From positions 1 through 39,346 of the forward strand of contig JACNHV010000196.1 of NCBI GenBank assembly GCA_014383445.1: a stretch of 39,346 nt of DNA. Direction: 5' to 3'. Shown in pieces: positions 16,568 through 23,481 of this stretch (position 1 is its first letter; every line of letters begins with the position of its first letter). A program made the translations under genes and the position numbers. This DNA comes from Candidatus Desulfobacula maris (lineage in GTDB: Bacteria; Desulfobacterota; Desulfobacteria; Desulfobacterales; Desulfobacteraceae). A model generated the notes under the pieces. The model saw nothing but the letters and a program-made list of their open reading frames with translations. It was not told the origin of the DNA and did no database searches.

Positions 16568-17384
16568 GGAACAAAATATACAAACGCCCATCATTGAATT
16601 AAATGGTGTGACAAAAGAATATAGCTCAAAAAAAAACTTTTTATCAAAAGGCGAAACCAATATTATCGCCCTGAATAATATAAGTCTGGCAATACAAAAA
16701 AAAGAGATCTTTGGCCTTGTCGGCCAGAGCGGCAGTGGCAAAACAACGATAGGAAGGCTTTTGGTAAAGCTTGAAGAACCAACCAAAGGGATAATAAAGC
16801 TTAATGGCAAGCCAACAAACAAGCTTAAAGGAAAGGCCCTGAAACACTATCGGTCAAAGGTTCAGATGATTTTCCAAGACCCTTATCAATCCCTGAATCC
16901 TCATCTTTCTATTGCTGAAACCATTATAGAACCACTGGTTGTCAACAAGATCGGCAACGCCCTCACCCGGCGCGATAAAGTGCTGGAAACCCTTGAAATT
17001 GCGGGCCTGTCTCCAGGAGAAGATTTTTTTCACCGATACCCTCATCAATTGAGTGGTGGCCAACGGCAGCGGGTCGCCGTGGCACGTGCCATTATCCTGG
17101 ATCCAGACTTTATTGTGGCAGATGAACCCACTTCAATGCTGGATGCCACCATTGCCATCCAGCTTTTTCAATTGCTTTTGGATATTAGAAAAAAATTTAA
17201 AATGACCTTTCTTTTTATTACGCACAACCTGGCTGCAGCAAGATACCTGTGTGATAGGATTGCGGTAATTCACAATGGGGTTATCGTTGAAACCGGAAGT
17301 GCGGACAAGGTGATTAAAGATCCTCAACATCCCTACACCAAAAAACTGATACTGGCTCAACCCGGATTTAATTTTAAAAATTAA
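16560..17384 (+). CDS. peptide ABC transporter ATPase, DppF/OppF type
   Basis: The second ATP-binding subunit, 274 residues. It contains Walker A GQSGSGKTT near residues 55-63, Q-loop MIFQDPYQSLNP near 102, signature LSGGQRQR near 163, Walker B FIVADEPTSMLD near 184, and FITHN. It stops soon after HPYTKKLILAQP, so it lacks the cysteine-containing C-terminal extension present in the partner subunit and in many OppF proteins. Together with DppD-, DppB- and DppC-like proteins it completes a five-part importer. The radical SAM gene begins 41 bp downstream in the same direction and is probably co-transcribed. Confidence 0.92.
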   Translation: MTEEQNIQTPIIELNGVTKEYSSKKNFLSKGETNIIALNNISLAIQKKEIFGLVGQSGSGKTTIGRLLVKLEEPTKGIIKLNGKPTNKLKGKALKHYRSKVQMIFQDPYQSLNPHLSIAETIIEPLVVNKIGNALTRRDKVLETLEIAGLSPGEDFFHRYPHQLSGGQRQRVAVARAIILDPDFIVADEPTSMLDATIAIQLFQLLLDIRKKFKMTFLFITHNLAAARYLCDRIAVIHNGVIVETGSADKVIKDPQHPYTKKLILAQPGFNFKN

Positions 17385-17425
17385 ATTGCCAATCTAAAAT
17401 AAAAAACAACAATGGATATATCAAA

Positions 17426-18658
17426 ATGAAAGATACCTTGTTCATACAGTTTTATAACAAAACAAAAAGCGGATGGTTTGACCTTAGCAATGGATTTTCA
17501 GACACCTGGGACCTGTGTAATGGAAAAGGTGACTTTTACTGGATGCTGCATGAAGAAGACAATGACAAGTGGTATTTGGAAGAAACCTATCAGGATATTC
17601 CCCTTCCCATACAAAAGGGAGTAGTCTATGTCAGCGCCAGTTATTTCAACCACTTATATCAGGCCTACACCTGGTCAATCCAACATCCTGATATTCAGTT
17701 CATTGTCGGCGGACCTGTGGCTTCTGAACGAAGCATCGGCAACAACAAATGGAATTCCGTTCACTTCAAGGTAGAAAAAGAGCTGCCGCCCAATCTGATA
17801 CTCACAGGCCAAAGTGTTGAAAGCCTCTTCAAAGTGCCAGAGTTTTCAGGGAAGTGGAAACTTAAAATGCCAGAATCAATTCCTGAGAACAGCAAAATTT
17901 ATTTTTCCTATACCCTTGAAAATCAATGCTATTGGAAAAAATGCCCTTTCTGCTCCATTGCCCAGCATTGTTCGGAACATTTCAGAAAACGCAAAAACCT
18001 GGACCTTGAATTCAAAAATCTTGACTTTAAAGGAAACAAAATAGTCCGTCTAAACACAGGCTCTATTACACCGGAACACATCAAAGCCATTCTTCCAAAC
18101 CTGCCCATTGGGAATGATATTGAATACCGGTTCTTTATGCGGGCAGCTAAAGCAGAGACCAATGCCCTAAAACAGGCGATTAAAAACTTTGACAAAAAAA
18201 TTCCAAACTGCACATTGGGTTTTGGTATTGAATTTCCCTCGGACCGGATGTGGAAATATCTGGATAAAGGCACCATAATGAGCGAGGTCGTTGAAACCCT
18301 TGAATTTTGCATGCAAGCAGGCTTTAAGGTCAATGCCAATGTTATTCTCGGGTGGAACAATCTTATAGACCAGGACCTGAAAGACCTGGAAAAATTCATG
18401 GACAGCCTTTCAGGACATACCGTCACAACCCTGCAGCTTAGATGGCTGTTTGCCCACCCATACACAAAAATATACGATACCTATGACGGAGTAGATGACA
18501 CCATTCGATTGGGACCGTTTAATTGTGGATTTAATGTAAAAGTGGATGCCGAACAAAAAGAATTAAACCTTGCAGCAGCCGAAATTATCAAGGAAAAATG
18601 TGATCTTAAGCACATAAAACTGGAAGGCTATAAAAACTTAAGAAAAGGTCAACTTTAG
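17426..18658 (+). CDS. radical SAM protein with Cx4Cx2C cluster motif and B12-binding-like N-terminus
   Basis: A 410-residue enzyme. NQCYWKKCPFCS places cysteines at 168, 173 and 176 (Cx4Cx2C), a spacing seen in some B12-domain radical SAM families whose motif reads GCYWGKCxFC. Later motifs support the radical-SAM barrel: GFGIEFPSDRMWKYLDKGT near residues 267-285, and the glycine-rich ANVILGW. The first ~150 residues include FIVGGPVAS, resembling a cobalamin-binding Rossmann domain, but no clear DxHxxG cobalamin motif is visible, so B12 use is doubtful. It is the last gene of the rightward operon, behind the peptide transporter. With the ATP-grasp, PP-loop and GNAT genes it suggests radical modification of a small peptide. 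The reaction is unknown. The pseudo-radical-SAM protein at 9045-10859 may be its partner. Confidence 0.8.
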   Translation: MKDTLFIQFYNKTKSGWFDLSNGFSDTWDLCNGKGDFYWMLHEEDNDKWYLEETYQDIPLPIQKGVVYVSASYFNHLYQAYTWSIQHPDIQFIVGGPVASERSIGNNKWNSVHFKVEKELPPNLILTGQSVESLFKVPEFSGKWKLKMPESIPENSKIYFSYTLENQCYWKKCPFCSIAQHCSEHFRKRKNLDLEFKNLDFKGNKIVRLNTGSITPEHIKAILPNLPIGNDIEYRFFMRAAKAETNALKQAIKNFDKKIPNCTLGFGIEFPSDRMWKYLDKGTIMSEVVETLEFCMQAGFKVNANVILGWNNLIDQDLKDLEKFMDSLSGHTVTTLQLRWLFAHPYTKIYDTYDGVDDTIRLGPFNCGFNVKVDAEQKELNLAAAEIIKEKCDLKHIKLEGYKNLRKGQL

Positions 18659-18688
18659 CAGACCGTTCCACAAGGATAATAAAAGTGG

Positions 18689-19315
18689 TCAGCCAGCTTG
18701 AAACAAGTCTTCAAGGGTGGGGATAAAAATATCCACCAATGTCTTGTGGATCCATTGGGTATAAGCCTCACTATCGGGGTCAATATGAAGCAGCCATGCG
18801 GCACTGGTCGGGGTACCAAGGTAGTAGAAGGCTAAGGCATTAAAGCTATCGGTAAAACGACAGATCTCTTCATGAGATGCCTTTAAATGCAAGGATTTGC
18901 TCAGTATTTCACGAATTGTCTCCACCGTCTCGATTATTCGGGCTTGACCGGGTACAGTCTCAATGGTTTCAACGGAAAGATTCAATAATAAAATTCTAAA
19001 GACCCAGGGGTTTTTCTGAGAAAAATCAATCAATCGCTGAACATAAAGGGAAAAACCCTGGACTCGTTCCATGTGGCTTACTTCCATGACAGCTTTTTCG
19101 CAGGTATTGTGAAGGTTCTTACATATCAATTCAGCTACACCATCAAACAAATCCGCTTTTGTGGGGTAATAATAGCGGATTAATGCATGGGGAAACCCAG
19201 CTTCCCTGGCAATCATACGGATACTGGCTGCAGTATAGGAATTTTTTGCAAAAACAAGGCATGCAGCATCAAGTATTGCTTTCCTGGTCTTTTTGGGGTC
19301 TTTTTTTTTCTTCAT
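18689..19315 (-). CDS. TetR/AcrR-family transcriptional regulator
   Basis: A 208-residue repressor-type protein. The N-terminal DNA-binding domain shows AILDAACLVFAKNSYTAASIRMIAREAGF followed by IRYYYPTKADLF (residues ~13-57), the standard TetR helix-turn-helix. The remaining helices form a ligand-binding and dimerisation domain without a recognisable subtype. It converges with the radical SAM gene, with only ~30 bp between the stops and no clear terminator. Upstream lies a long perfect-armed palindrome (19359-19399) that could be its operator or a transcript hairpin. The likely target is unclear: the next gene upstream on the same strand is the broken DJ-1/PfpI gene and, beyond it, curA and an old-yellow-enzyme gene. 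Control of those redox genes is a reasonable guess. Confidence 0.9.
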   Translation of the reverse strand: MKKKKDPKKTRKAILDAACLVFAKNSYTAASIRMIAREAGFPHALIRYYYPTKADLFDGVAELICKNLHNTCEKAVMEVSHMERVQGFSLYVQRLIDFSQKNPWVFRILLLNLSVETIETVPGQARIIETVETIREILSKSLHLKASHEEICRFTDSFNALAFYYLGTPTSAAWLLHIDPDSEAYTQWIHKTLVDIFIPTLEDLFQAG

Positions 19316-19358
19316 ATACGTTTTGATCTTTTCAAAGATTTTTGCAATATCTATATTG

Positions 19359-19399
19359 CCCTGAATCTTAGACTATTTGTTTATAGTTAAGATTCAGGG
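19359..19399. repeat. long palindrome upstream of the TetR gene
   Basis: CCCTGAATCTTA (19359-19370) pairs perfectly with TAAGATTCAGGG (19388-19399). Inside, ACTAT (19372-19376) pairs with ATAGT (19383-19387), leaving one bulged G and a 6-base loop. It lies ~45 bp upstream of the TetR start in the otherwise empty 19316-19477 interval. No T-run follows on either strand, so it is not a standard terminator. It could be an operator, an RNA structure in the leader, or another short palindromic element like those elsewhere in the window. Confidence 0.65.
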
Positions 19400-19477
19400 T
19401 GATCTGTTGTGAAGTGTATTCCAGGACGAATTTTAACCAGATACTTTGCCATTCATGGCAGGTATGCGTCACTACCT

Positions 19478-20200
19478 CTACTTATTGAGAAGCTTATTCA
19501 TCATTTCAATCGCGACCGCCTTTGAGGATGCAGGATTCTGACCCGTTAACAGATTTCCATCAACCTCAACATGACTTTCCCAGTCAGCTCCCTTATGATA
19601 AAGACCCTGGTTAGACTTGAGCATATCTTCAAGTAAAAAAGGGACAACCTCTGTGAGTTGCACAGCTTCTTCTTCAGAATTGCTGAAGCCGGTTACTCTT
19701 TTGCCTTTCACCAAGGGGGAACCATCCTCACGTTTTGTATGGTATAGAACTCCTGGCGCATGGCAAACCAGCCCAATCGGTTTTCCTTGCTGTGAAAAAG
19801 TCTCCAGGAGTGAAATGGAACTTTTGTCTTCAGCAAGATCCCAGAGAGGTCCGTGCCCTCCAGGATAGAAAACGGCATCGAAATTTGAAGGATCCAGAGT
19901 GTCTAAACGGAGTGTGTTGGCGAGATGTTTTTGAGTGAACCCTAAGGTGACGTCAACATTCTGGTCTTTAAATACGTAATAAGGGGAGGCGAATTCTTCC
20001 AGCCAGAAACCGGTTTTTAGCCCTGTGTTTCCAAGTTTATCGTGGGAGGTTTATATGAAAGTAGTGAGATTTGAGTTTTGAGTAGTGAGAAAAAACCATC
20101 AGTCTATCCCCCCTCACATCTCATATCTCACATCTCATTACTCTTTCATTTTTTGTTGTGCCCGCAAGGGCATGGGTGTTAGTAGCATCAGTATTTTCAT
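19478..20200 (-). pseudogene. DJ-1/PfpI (Hsp31-like) gene split by a 129 bp palindromic insertion
   Basis: The gene starts at ATG 20200 (MKILMLLT, with AAAGAG upstream) and is then interrupted. From 20047 it resumes in the exactly expected place: SHDKLGNTGLKTGFWLEEF, then FYPGGHGPLWDLA, the nucleophile-elbow motif LVCHAPGVL with its cysteine, VTGFSNSEEEAV, and a normal C-terminus. The family consensus at this point reads ..LTSHDKLG.., so the insertion separates T from S. The inserted 129 bp keeps frame but brings stops (TAA at 20053-20051, and an earlier one after ~20 codons), so full-length protein cannot be made. No ATG, GTG or TTG exists in frame downstream until TTG at 19714. Intact relatives are glyoxalase III/deglycase-like stress proteins, which fits the neighbouring redox enzymes. 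Confidence 0.85.
20048..20176. mobile_element. non-coding heptad-repeat palindromic insertion inside the DJ-1 gene
   Basis: The segment carries an imperfect ~35 bp inverted repeat. The left arm (20055-20089) is heptads ending in TGAG, such as TAGTGAG, ATTTGAG and TTTTGAG. The right arm (20113-20149) is heptads beginning in CTCA, such as CTCACAT and CTCATAT. A small hairpin TGCCCGCAAGGGCA lies at its other end (20160-20173). No ORF of its own is present. The exact borders are set by comparison with the protein family and may be off by a few bases; ACACC and AAACC at the two edges could be a degraded target-site duplication. It must move in trans if it is mobile. Confidence 0.7.
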
Positions 20201-20226
20201 GAAAAACTCTTTTTTTAAACGATCGA

Positions 20227-21264
20227 TTAGTGTTTGTCATTAACTCGGATAACCAATTTGCCGAAGTTCTGACCATCCAACATGCCGATAAAAGCATTCG
20301 GTGCATTCTCTAACCCATTAATCAGATGCTCACGGTATTTTATCTGTCCTGTGCTCAGCCATTGGAACATCTCTTTTGCAAATTCGTCGTAACGGTGGCC
20401 ATAATCATCAAAAATAATGAATCCCTGAACTTTTAATCGTTTGACTAAAATAGTACCCATCAGAAGAGACATCCGGTCCGGTCCATCAGGAAGCTGAGTC
20501 ACATTGTACTGTGAAATAAGCCCGCACACCGGAATTCTGGCCTTTGTATTGAGCAGCGGCAAGACCGCATCGAATACTTTTCCTCCTACGCTCTCGAAAT
20601 AGATGTCAATTCCCTTGGGGCAAACCTGGTTAAGTTGCCGGGCAAAATCCAAAGATTTGTGATCCAGACACTCATCAAATCCAAGCACCTCTTTTGCGTA
20701 GTTGCATTTTTCGCTACCACCGGCAATACCGACAACACGACAACCTTTCAACTTCCCTATTTGTCCTACTGTTGCACCAACAGGACCTGTGGCAGCAGCG
20801 ACAACCAGGGTCTCTCCCTGTTTGGGTTGGCCAATATCCAATAACCCCATATAGGCAGTAAAACCCGGCATGCCCAATATTCCCAATGCATAGGAAGGGT
20901 TCTGAGGAGTTTTTCCTAATCGGGTCAGGCCGGAACCATCAGAAAGCGCATAATCCTGCCAGCCGCTATACGCAAGGACCCACTCACCTTCCTTGTAATC
21001 AGGGTGCCGGGATGTTTCAACCTGAGAAATTGTCGCACCCACCATCACTTGATCAATCTTCACAGGTTCTGCATAAGATGGCGCGTCGTTCATCCTGCCC
21101 CGCATATAAGGGTCAAGGGAAAGATACTCGGTGCGCAGCAGCACCTGGCCTTCAGCCGGCTTAGGTAAAGGTGTGTTCACCATCCGGAAGTTCTCGGAAA
21201 CCGGAGTGCCGTGGGGTCGTGCAGCGAGCACGATGGAACGGTTGTGTTCTTTATTTTGAATCAT
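20227..21264 (-). CDS. curA: NADP-dependent oxidoreductase, CurA/leukotriene B4 12-hydroxydehydrogenase-like
   Basis: A 345-residue zinc-free member of the medium-chain dehydrogenase superfamily. It shows LSLDPYMRGRM near residue 48, GMPGFTAYMGLLDIGQPKQGETLVV near 131, the NADP-binding motif AATGPVGATVGQIGKLKG near 156, and YFESVGGKVFDAVLPLL near 215. These match E. coli CurA (YncB), an alkenal/curcumin double-bond reductase. It saturates C=C bonds conjugated to carbonyls using NADPH. The gene overlaps the old-yellow-enzyme gene by 14 bases, so the two form an operon of ene-reductases likely dealing with reactive electrophiles. The disrupted DJ-1 gene, another carbonyl-stress function, lies just downstream. 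Confidence 0.9.
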   Translation of the reverse strand: MIQNKEHNRSIVLAARPHGTPVSENFRMVNTPLPKPAEGQVLLRTEYLSLDPYMRGRMNDAPSYAEPVKIDQVMVGATISQVETSRHPDYKEGEWVLAYSGWQDYALSDGSGLTRLGKTPQNPSYALGILGMPGFTAYMGLLDIGQPKQGETLVVAAATGPVGATVGQIGKLKGCRVVGIAGGSEKCNYAKEVLGFDECLDHKSLDFARQLNQVCPKGIDIYFESVGGKVFDAVLPLLNTKARIPVCGLISQYNVTQLPDGPDRMSLLMGTILVKRLKVQGFIIFDDYGHRYDEFAKEMFQWLSTGQIKYREHLINGLENAPNAFIGMLDGQNFGKLVIRVNDKH

Positions 21265-22387
21265 GATTTGCTCCTTTTTCTTTTTTTAACGATTCTTTTT
21301 TTTCAATAGCACAATGCAACGCCTCTTCCATGGCAAGAGTTGAAAAGCACTTATTACATGAAATGCAGGATGCCTTTTTCCTGTCTCCTGCGGCCCATCT
21401 TTTGACAAGGTCAGGTTCCCTGATAAGCGGCCTAGACAGAGCAACATAGTCTGTGAATCCTGATGTTACGACTTCTTCTGCAATATTAAAGGACAGAAAA
21501 CCGCCCACAAGAATAAGCGGAATCTTTATGTTCTTCTTGAATTCTTCGGCAGCCTTCCTGTAGTAAGCTTCCCGCTCTTCAGACTTTGATGTGCCGGCCC
21601 TGGAGGGAATGAGTTTGCCCGATTCGAAGGTTCCGCCGCTCATCTCGATAGCGTCTATTCCACGGTCTTCAAGCATATGGCAAACCTTGATGGTCTCATT
21701 TACCGTGATCCCCCCTTCAAGAAAATCCTCCGAGTTGATCTTGACCAAGACCGGGAATGACTTTCCGACTCTTTGCCTGATCTCTTCGTACACCTGAACA
21801 AGAAACTTTGCCCGGTTTTCAAGAGTTCCACCGTATACGTCATCCCGCAGGTTATAATAGCCAGACAAAAACTGACTCAACAGATAGCCATGGGCCGCGT
21901 GGATCTGAACTGCATCAAAGCCTGATTTTACAGCTCTTTCTGCAGCATCTCCAAAAGCGCTTACAGTTCTTTCAATCTCATTAACCGTCATTGCAGACGC
22001 TTTTTTAACACTATCCACAATTACATCTGAAGGGCCCATGGGTGAATATTCGTCTTTTCCGATGCCGTTTTTTCCGGCATGGGCCAACTGAACGGCAACA
22101 AGACTGCCGTGTTCATGAACAACTGAAGCCACCTGTTTCAAGCTTTCGATCATTACGTCGGAATAGATGCCCATCTGTCTTGGGCCTGCCTGACCTTCCA
22201 TTGTCACATGGGCGTGACCCGTAATAATAAGCCCGGCCTCACCAAGGGCGAGTTGTGCCATGCAGGCCAACAACTGGTCATTCACCCTTCCATCAAGATC
22301 TGCCATTGCTTCGTGGGTAGCAGATCTGACAAACCGATTTTTTATATTCATTCCATTTATCGTGGTTGATTCAAATAATCTGGACAT
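21251..22387 (-). CDS. NADH:flavin oxidoreductase, old yellow enzyme family
   Basis: A 378-residue FMN-dependent (beta/alpha)8-barrel ene-reductase. Family features are IKNRFVRSATHEAMAD near residues 16-31, GLIITGHAHV near 54, AVQLAHAGKNG near 97, AVQIHAAHGYLLSQFLSGYYNLRDDVYGG near 158-186, and FTDYVALSRPLIREPDL near 316. The C-terminus adds a cysteine-rich tail, CISCNKCFSTLAMEEALHC, as in many anaerobe members. The start follows an AAGGAGAAA site. It is the first gene of an operon with curA. The chimeric pseudogene just upstream retains the C-terminal half of a NemR-like TetR protein, suggesting this operon once had a nemR-type repressor. The substrate is unknown; enones, quinones or nitro compounds are typical. 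Confidence 0.9.
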   Translation of the reverse strand: MSRLFESTTINGMNIKNRFVRSATHEAMADLDGRVNDQLLACMAQLALGEAGLIITGHAHVTMEGQAGPRQMGIYSDVMIESLKQVASVVHEHGSLVAVQLAHAGKNGIGKDEYSPMGPSDVIVDSVKKASAMTVNEIERTVSAFGDAAERAVKSGFDAVQIHAAHGYLLSQFLSGYYNLRDDVYGGTLENRAKFLVQVYEEIRQRVGKSFPVLVKINSEDFLEGGITVNETIKVCHMLEDRGIDAIEMSGGTFESGKLIPSRAGTSKSEEREAYYRKAAEEFKKNIKIPLILVGGFLSFNIAEEVVTSGFTDYVALSRPLIREPDLVKRWAAGDRKKASCISCNKCFSTLAMEEALHCAIEKKESLKKEKGANHDSK

Positions 22388-22445
22388 TTTTCTCCTTTAT
22401 TCGTCTGTGTTGAATTTGTTTTTTAATTATATAGATAAATCATAA

Positions 22446-22830
22446 TCAGGGTTTTAGAAAAAAATCAAAAAGGAGACTTATGCACTCTTTGACCGGTGCT
22501 GTTGAGTTCACTATTTTCATATTCAGTAGTGCCCCTTCCCAGGCATTCCAGATGAATTCTGTTAAGGCATCAGCTGAAATATCACCCCTGATGGTTCCCA
22601 TGGTTTGACCTTGACTGATCTGTTTTGAAACTCGATCTTTCCAGACAGTCATAGCATGATGCATTTTTTGCCGACATAGATCACTGGCCTCACTGATCTC
22701 TGCCGCCAAATTTCCTATGAGACAACCCGTTCTCACTTCACTTTGCTCATGATGGGAAATGATCATCTCAAGACTGTATCTCAATGCCTCAAACGGATCC
22801 TTTGGGCCGCTTTTGAGTAAATCATCCCAA
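22446..22830 (-). pseudogene. TetR-family regulator, C-terminal fragment (NemR-like) fused to peptidase fragment
   Basis: The last ~125 codons of a 241-codon open frame encode the ligand-binding half of a TetR regulator: DPFEALRYSLEMIISHHEQ, the characteristic TGCLIGNLAAEIS, QGQTMGTIRGDISADALTEFIWNAWEGALLNMKI, and a normal C-terminus. The helix-turn-helix half is absent, replaced in frame by an M28 peptidase fragment. NemR-like regulators commonly sit beside ene-reductase genes, and here an old-yellow-enzyme gene lies directly downstream. The junction is placed only approximately, around codon 100-118 of the open frame. The product, if made, could not bind DNA. Confidence 0.75.
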
Positions 22831-23351
22831 AGGATCGATAAGTTACCCTGCAGGTTTGCATGTCTTTCGACAAAGGCAGCCTGTCCCATGGTTTCGTTTC
22901 CTATTTCATGACCAAACATGGAGACAAAGATTATGTTTCTGTCTCTTTGTGATTGAGGAATCATGGAAAAATATCTGGCTATTTCAAGAATACTGGCTTG
23001 AGAGCCCAAATTATCAATCGCACCATCAAACCAGCTATCATAATGGCCACCAATGATGATGGTTTCATCAGTTTTTCCGTTACCAGGGAGTTCACCTACA
23101 ATATTGTTGGCTATGCCAGGCACCAAAGAGTATTCCAGGTTAACCTTGACGTTGACTGGTCCTGATTTCATACTGTTTTTAAGTTTTATTCCATCACTTT
23201 TTCCAATTGAGAATACAGGTATAGGAAATAGATCCGGTTTCTCTGCTTTCTGGTTTTTTATTTCTCCAACATTTCCGACCCGATTTCCTGTTGGACCATC
23301 TATTCGTGTTTCAGCAATGATGATTGCTTTTGCACCTCCCTTTAAGTGTGG
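22831..23351 (-). pseudogene. M28-family metallopeptidase fragment with PA domain
   Basis: This fragment keeps the middle of an M28 aminopeptidase. Part of a PA domain (GGAKAIIIAETRIDGPTGNR, FPIPVFSIGKSDG) reads in frame upstream of ATG 23171. The catalytic core follows with metal ligands in IIIGGHYDSWFDGAIDNLGS and FVSMFGHEIGNE. The N-terminus is missing: a TAA stop at 23360-23358 precedes it and no homologous sequence is visible beyond. The C-terminal part of the fold is replaced by the TetR fragment. With both ends lost I call it a remnant, although the frame is still open through the junction. Confidence 0.72.
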
Positions 23352-23404
23352 TAATTTTTATGATATTGATTTTTTTTATTCCAATAAATGAAAAATTGTG
23401 AAGA

Positions 23405-23431
23405 GCTGTGATTTTGTACTTTCATCACAGC
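23405..23431 (-). terminator. hairpin downstream of the QueG-like gene
   Basis: GCTGTGAT (23405-23412) pairs perfectly with ATCACAGC (23424-23431) around an 11-base loop. On the - strand it is followed by TCTTCACAATTTTTC, a loose T-rich tail. It lies ~50 bp after the end of the leftward Fe-S/beta-oxidation cluster, where a terminator is expected. The stem is short, so this is tentative. Confidence 0.4.
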
Positions 23432-23481
23432 CCTGTAATAAAAAAATTAAGTAATTATTCAGTTAAACCGGTAAAATGAAT

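Noticed and set aside
17385-17425. RiPP precursor peptide gene next to the radical SAM gene
   Set aside because: The gap is only 41 bp, and the other gaps of the cluster (8008-8166, 10869-10941, 11917-11928) also lack a short ORF with a plausible leader and core.
20055-20149. CRISPR or direct tandem repeat array
   Set aside because: The units form the two arms of one imperfect palindrome inside an interrupted gene, which fits an inserted element better.
20121-20306. 61-codon ORF on the - strand
   Set aside because: It overlaps the 3' end of curA and the inserted element in another frame and has no family-like sequence.
22446-23171. A single intact M28 peptidase gene
   Set aside because: The second half is clearly a TetR ligand domain, and the upstream PA-domain sequence continues in frame without a start, so this is a fusion of fragments.
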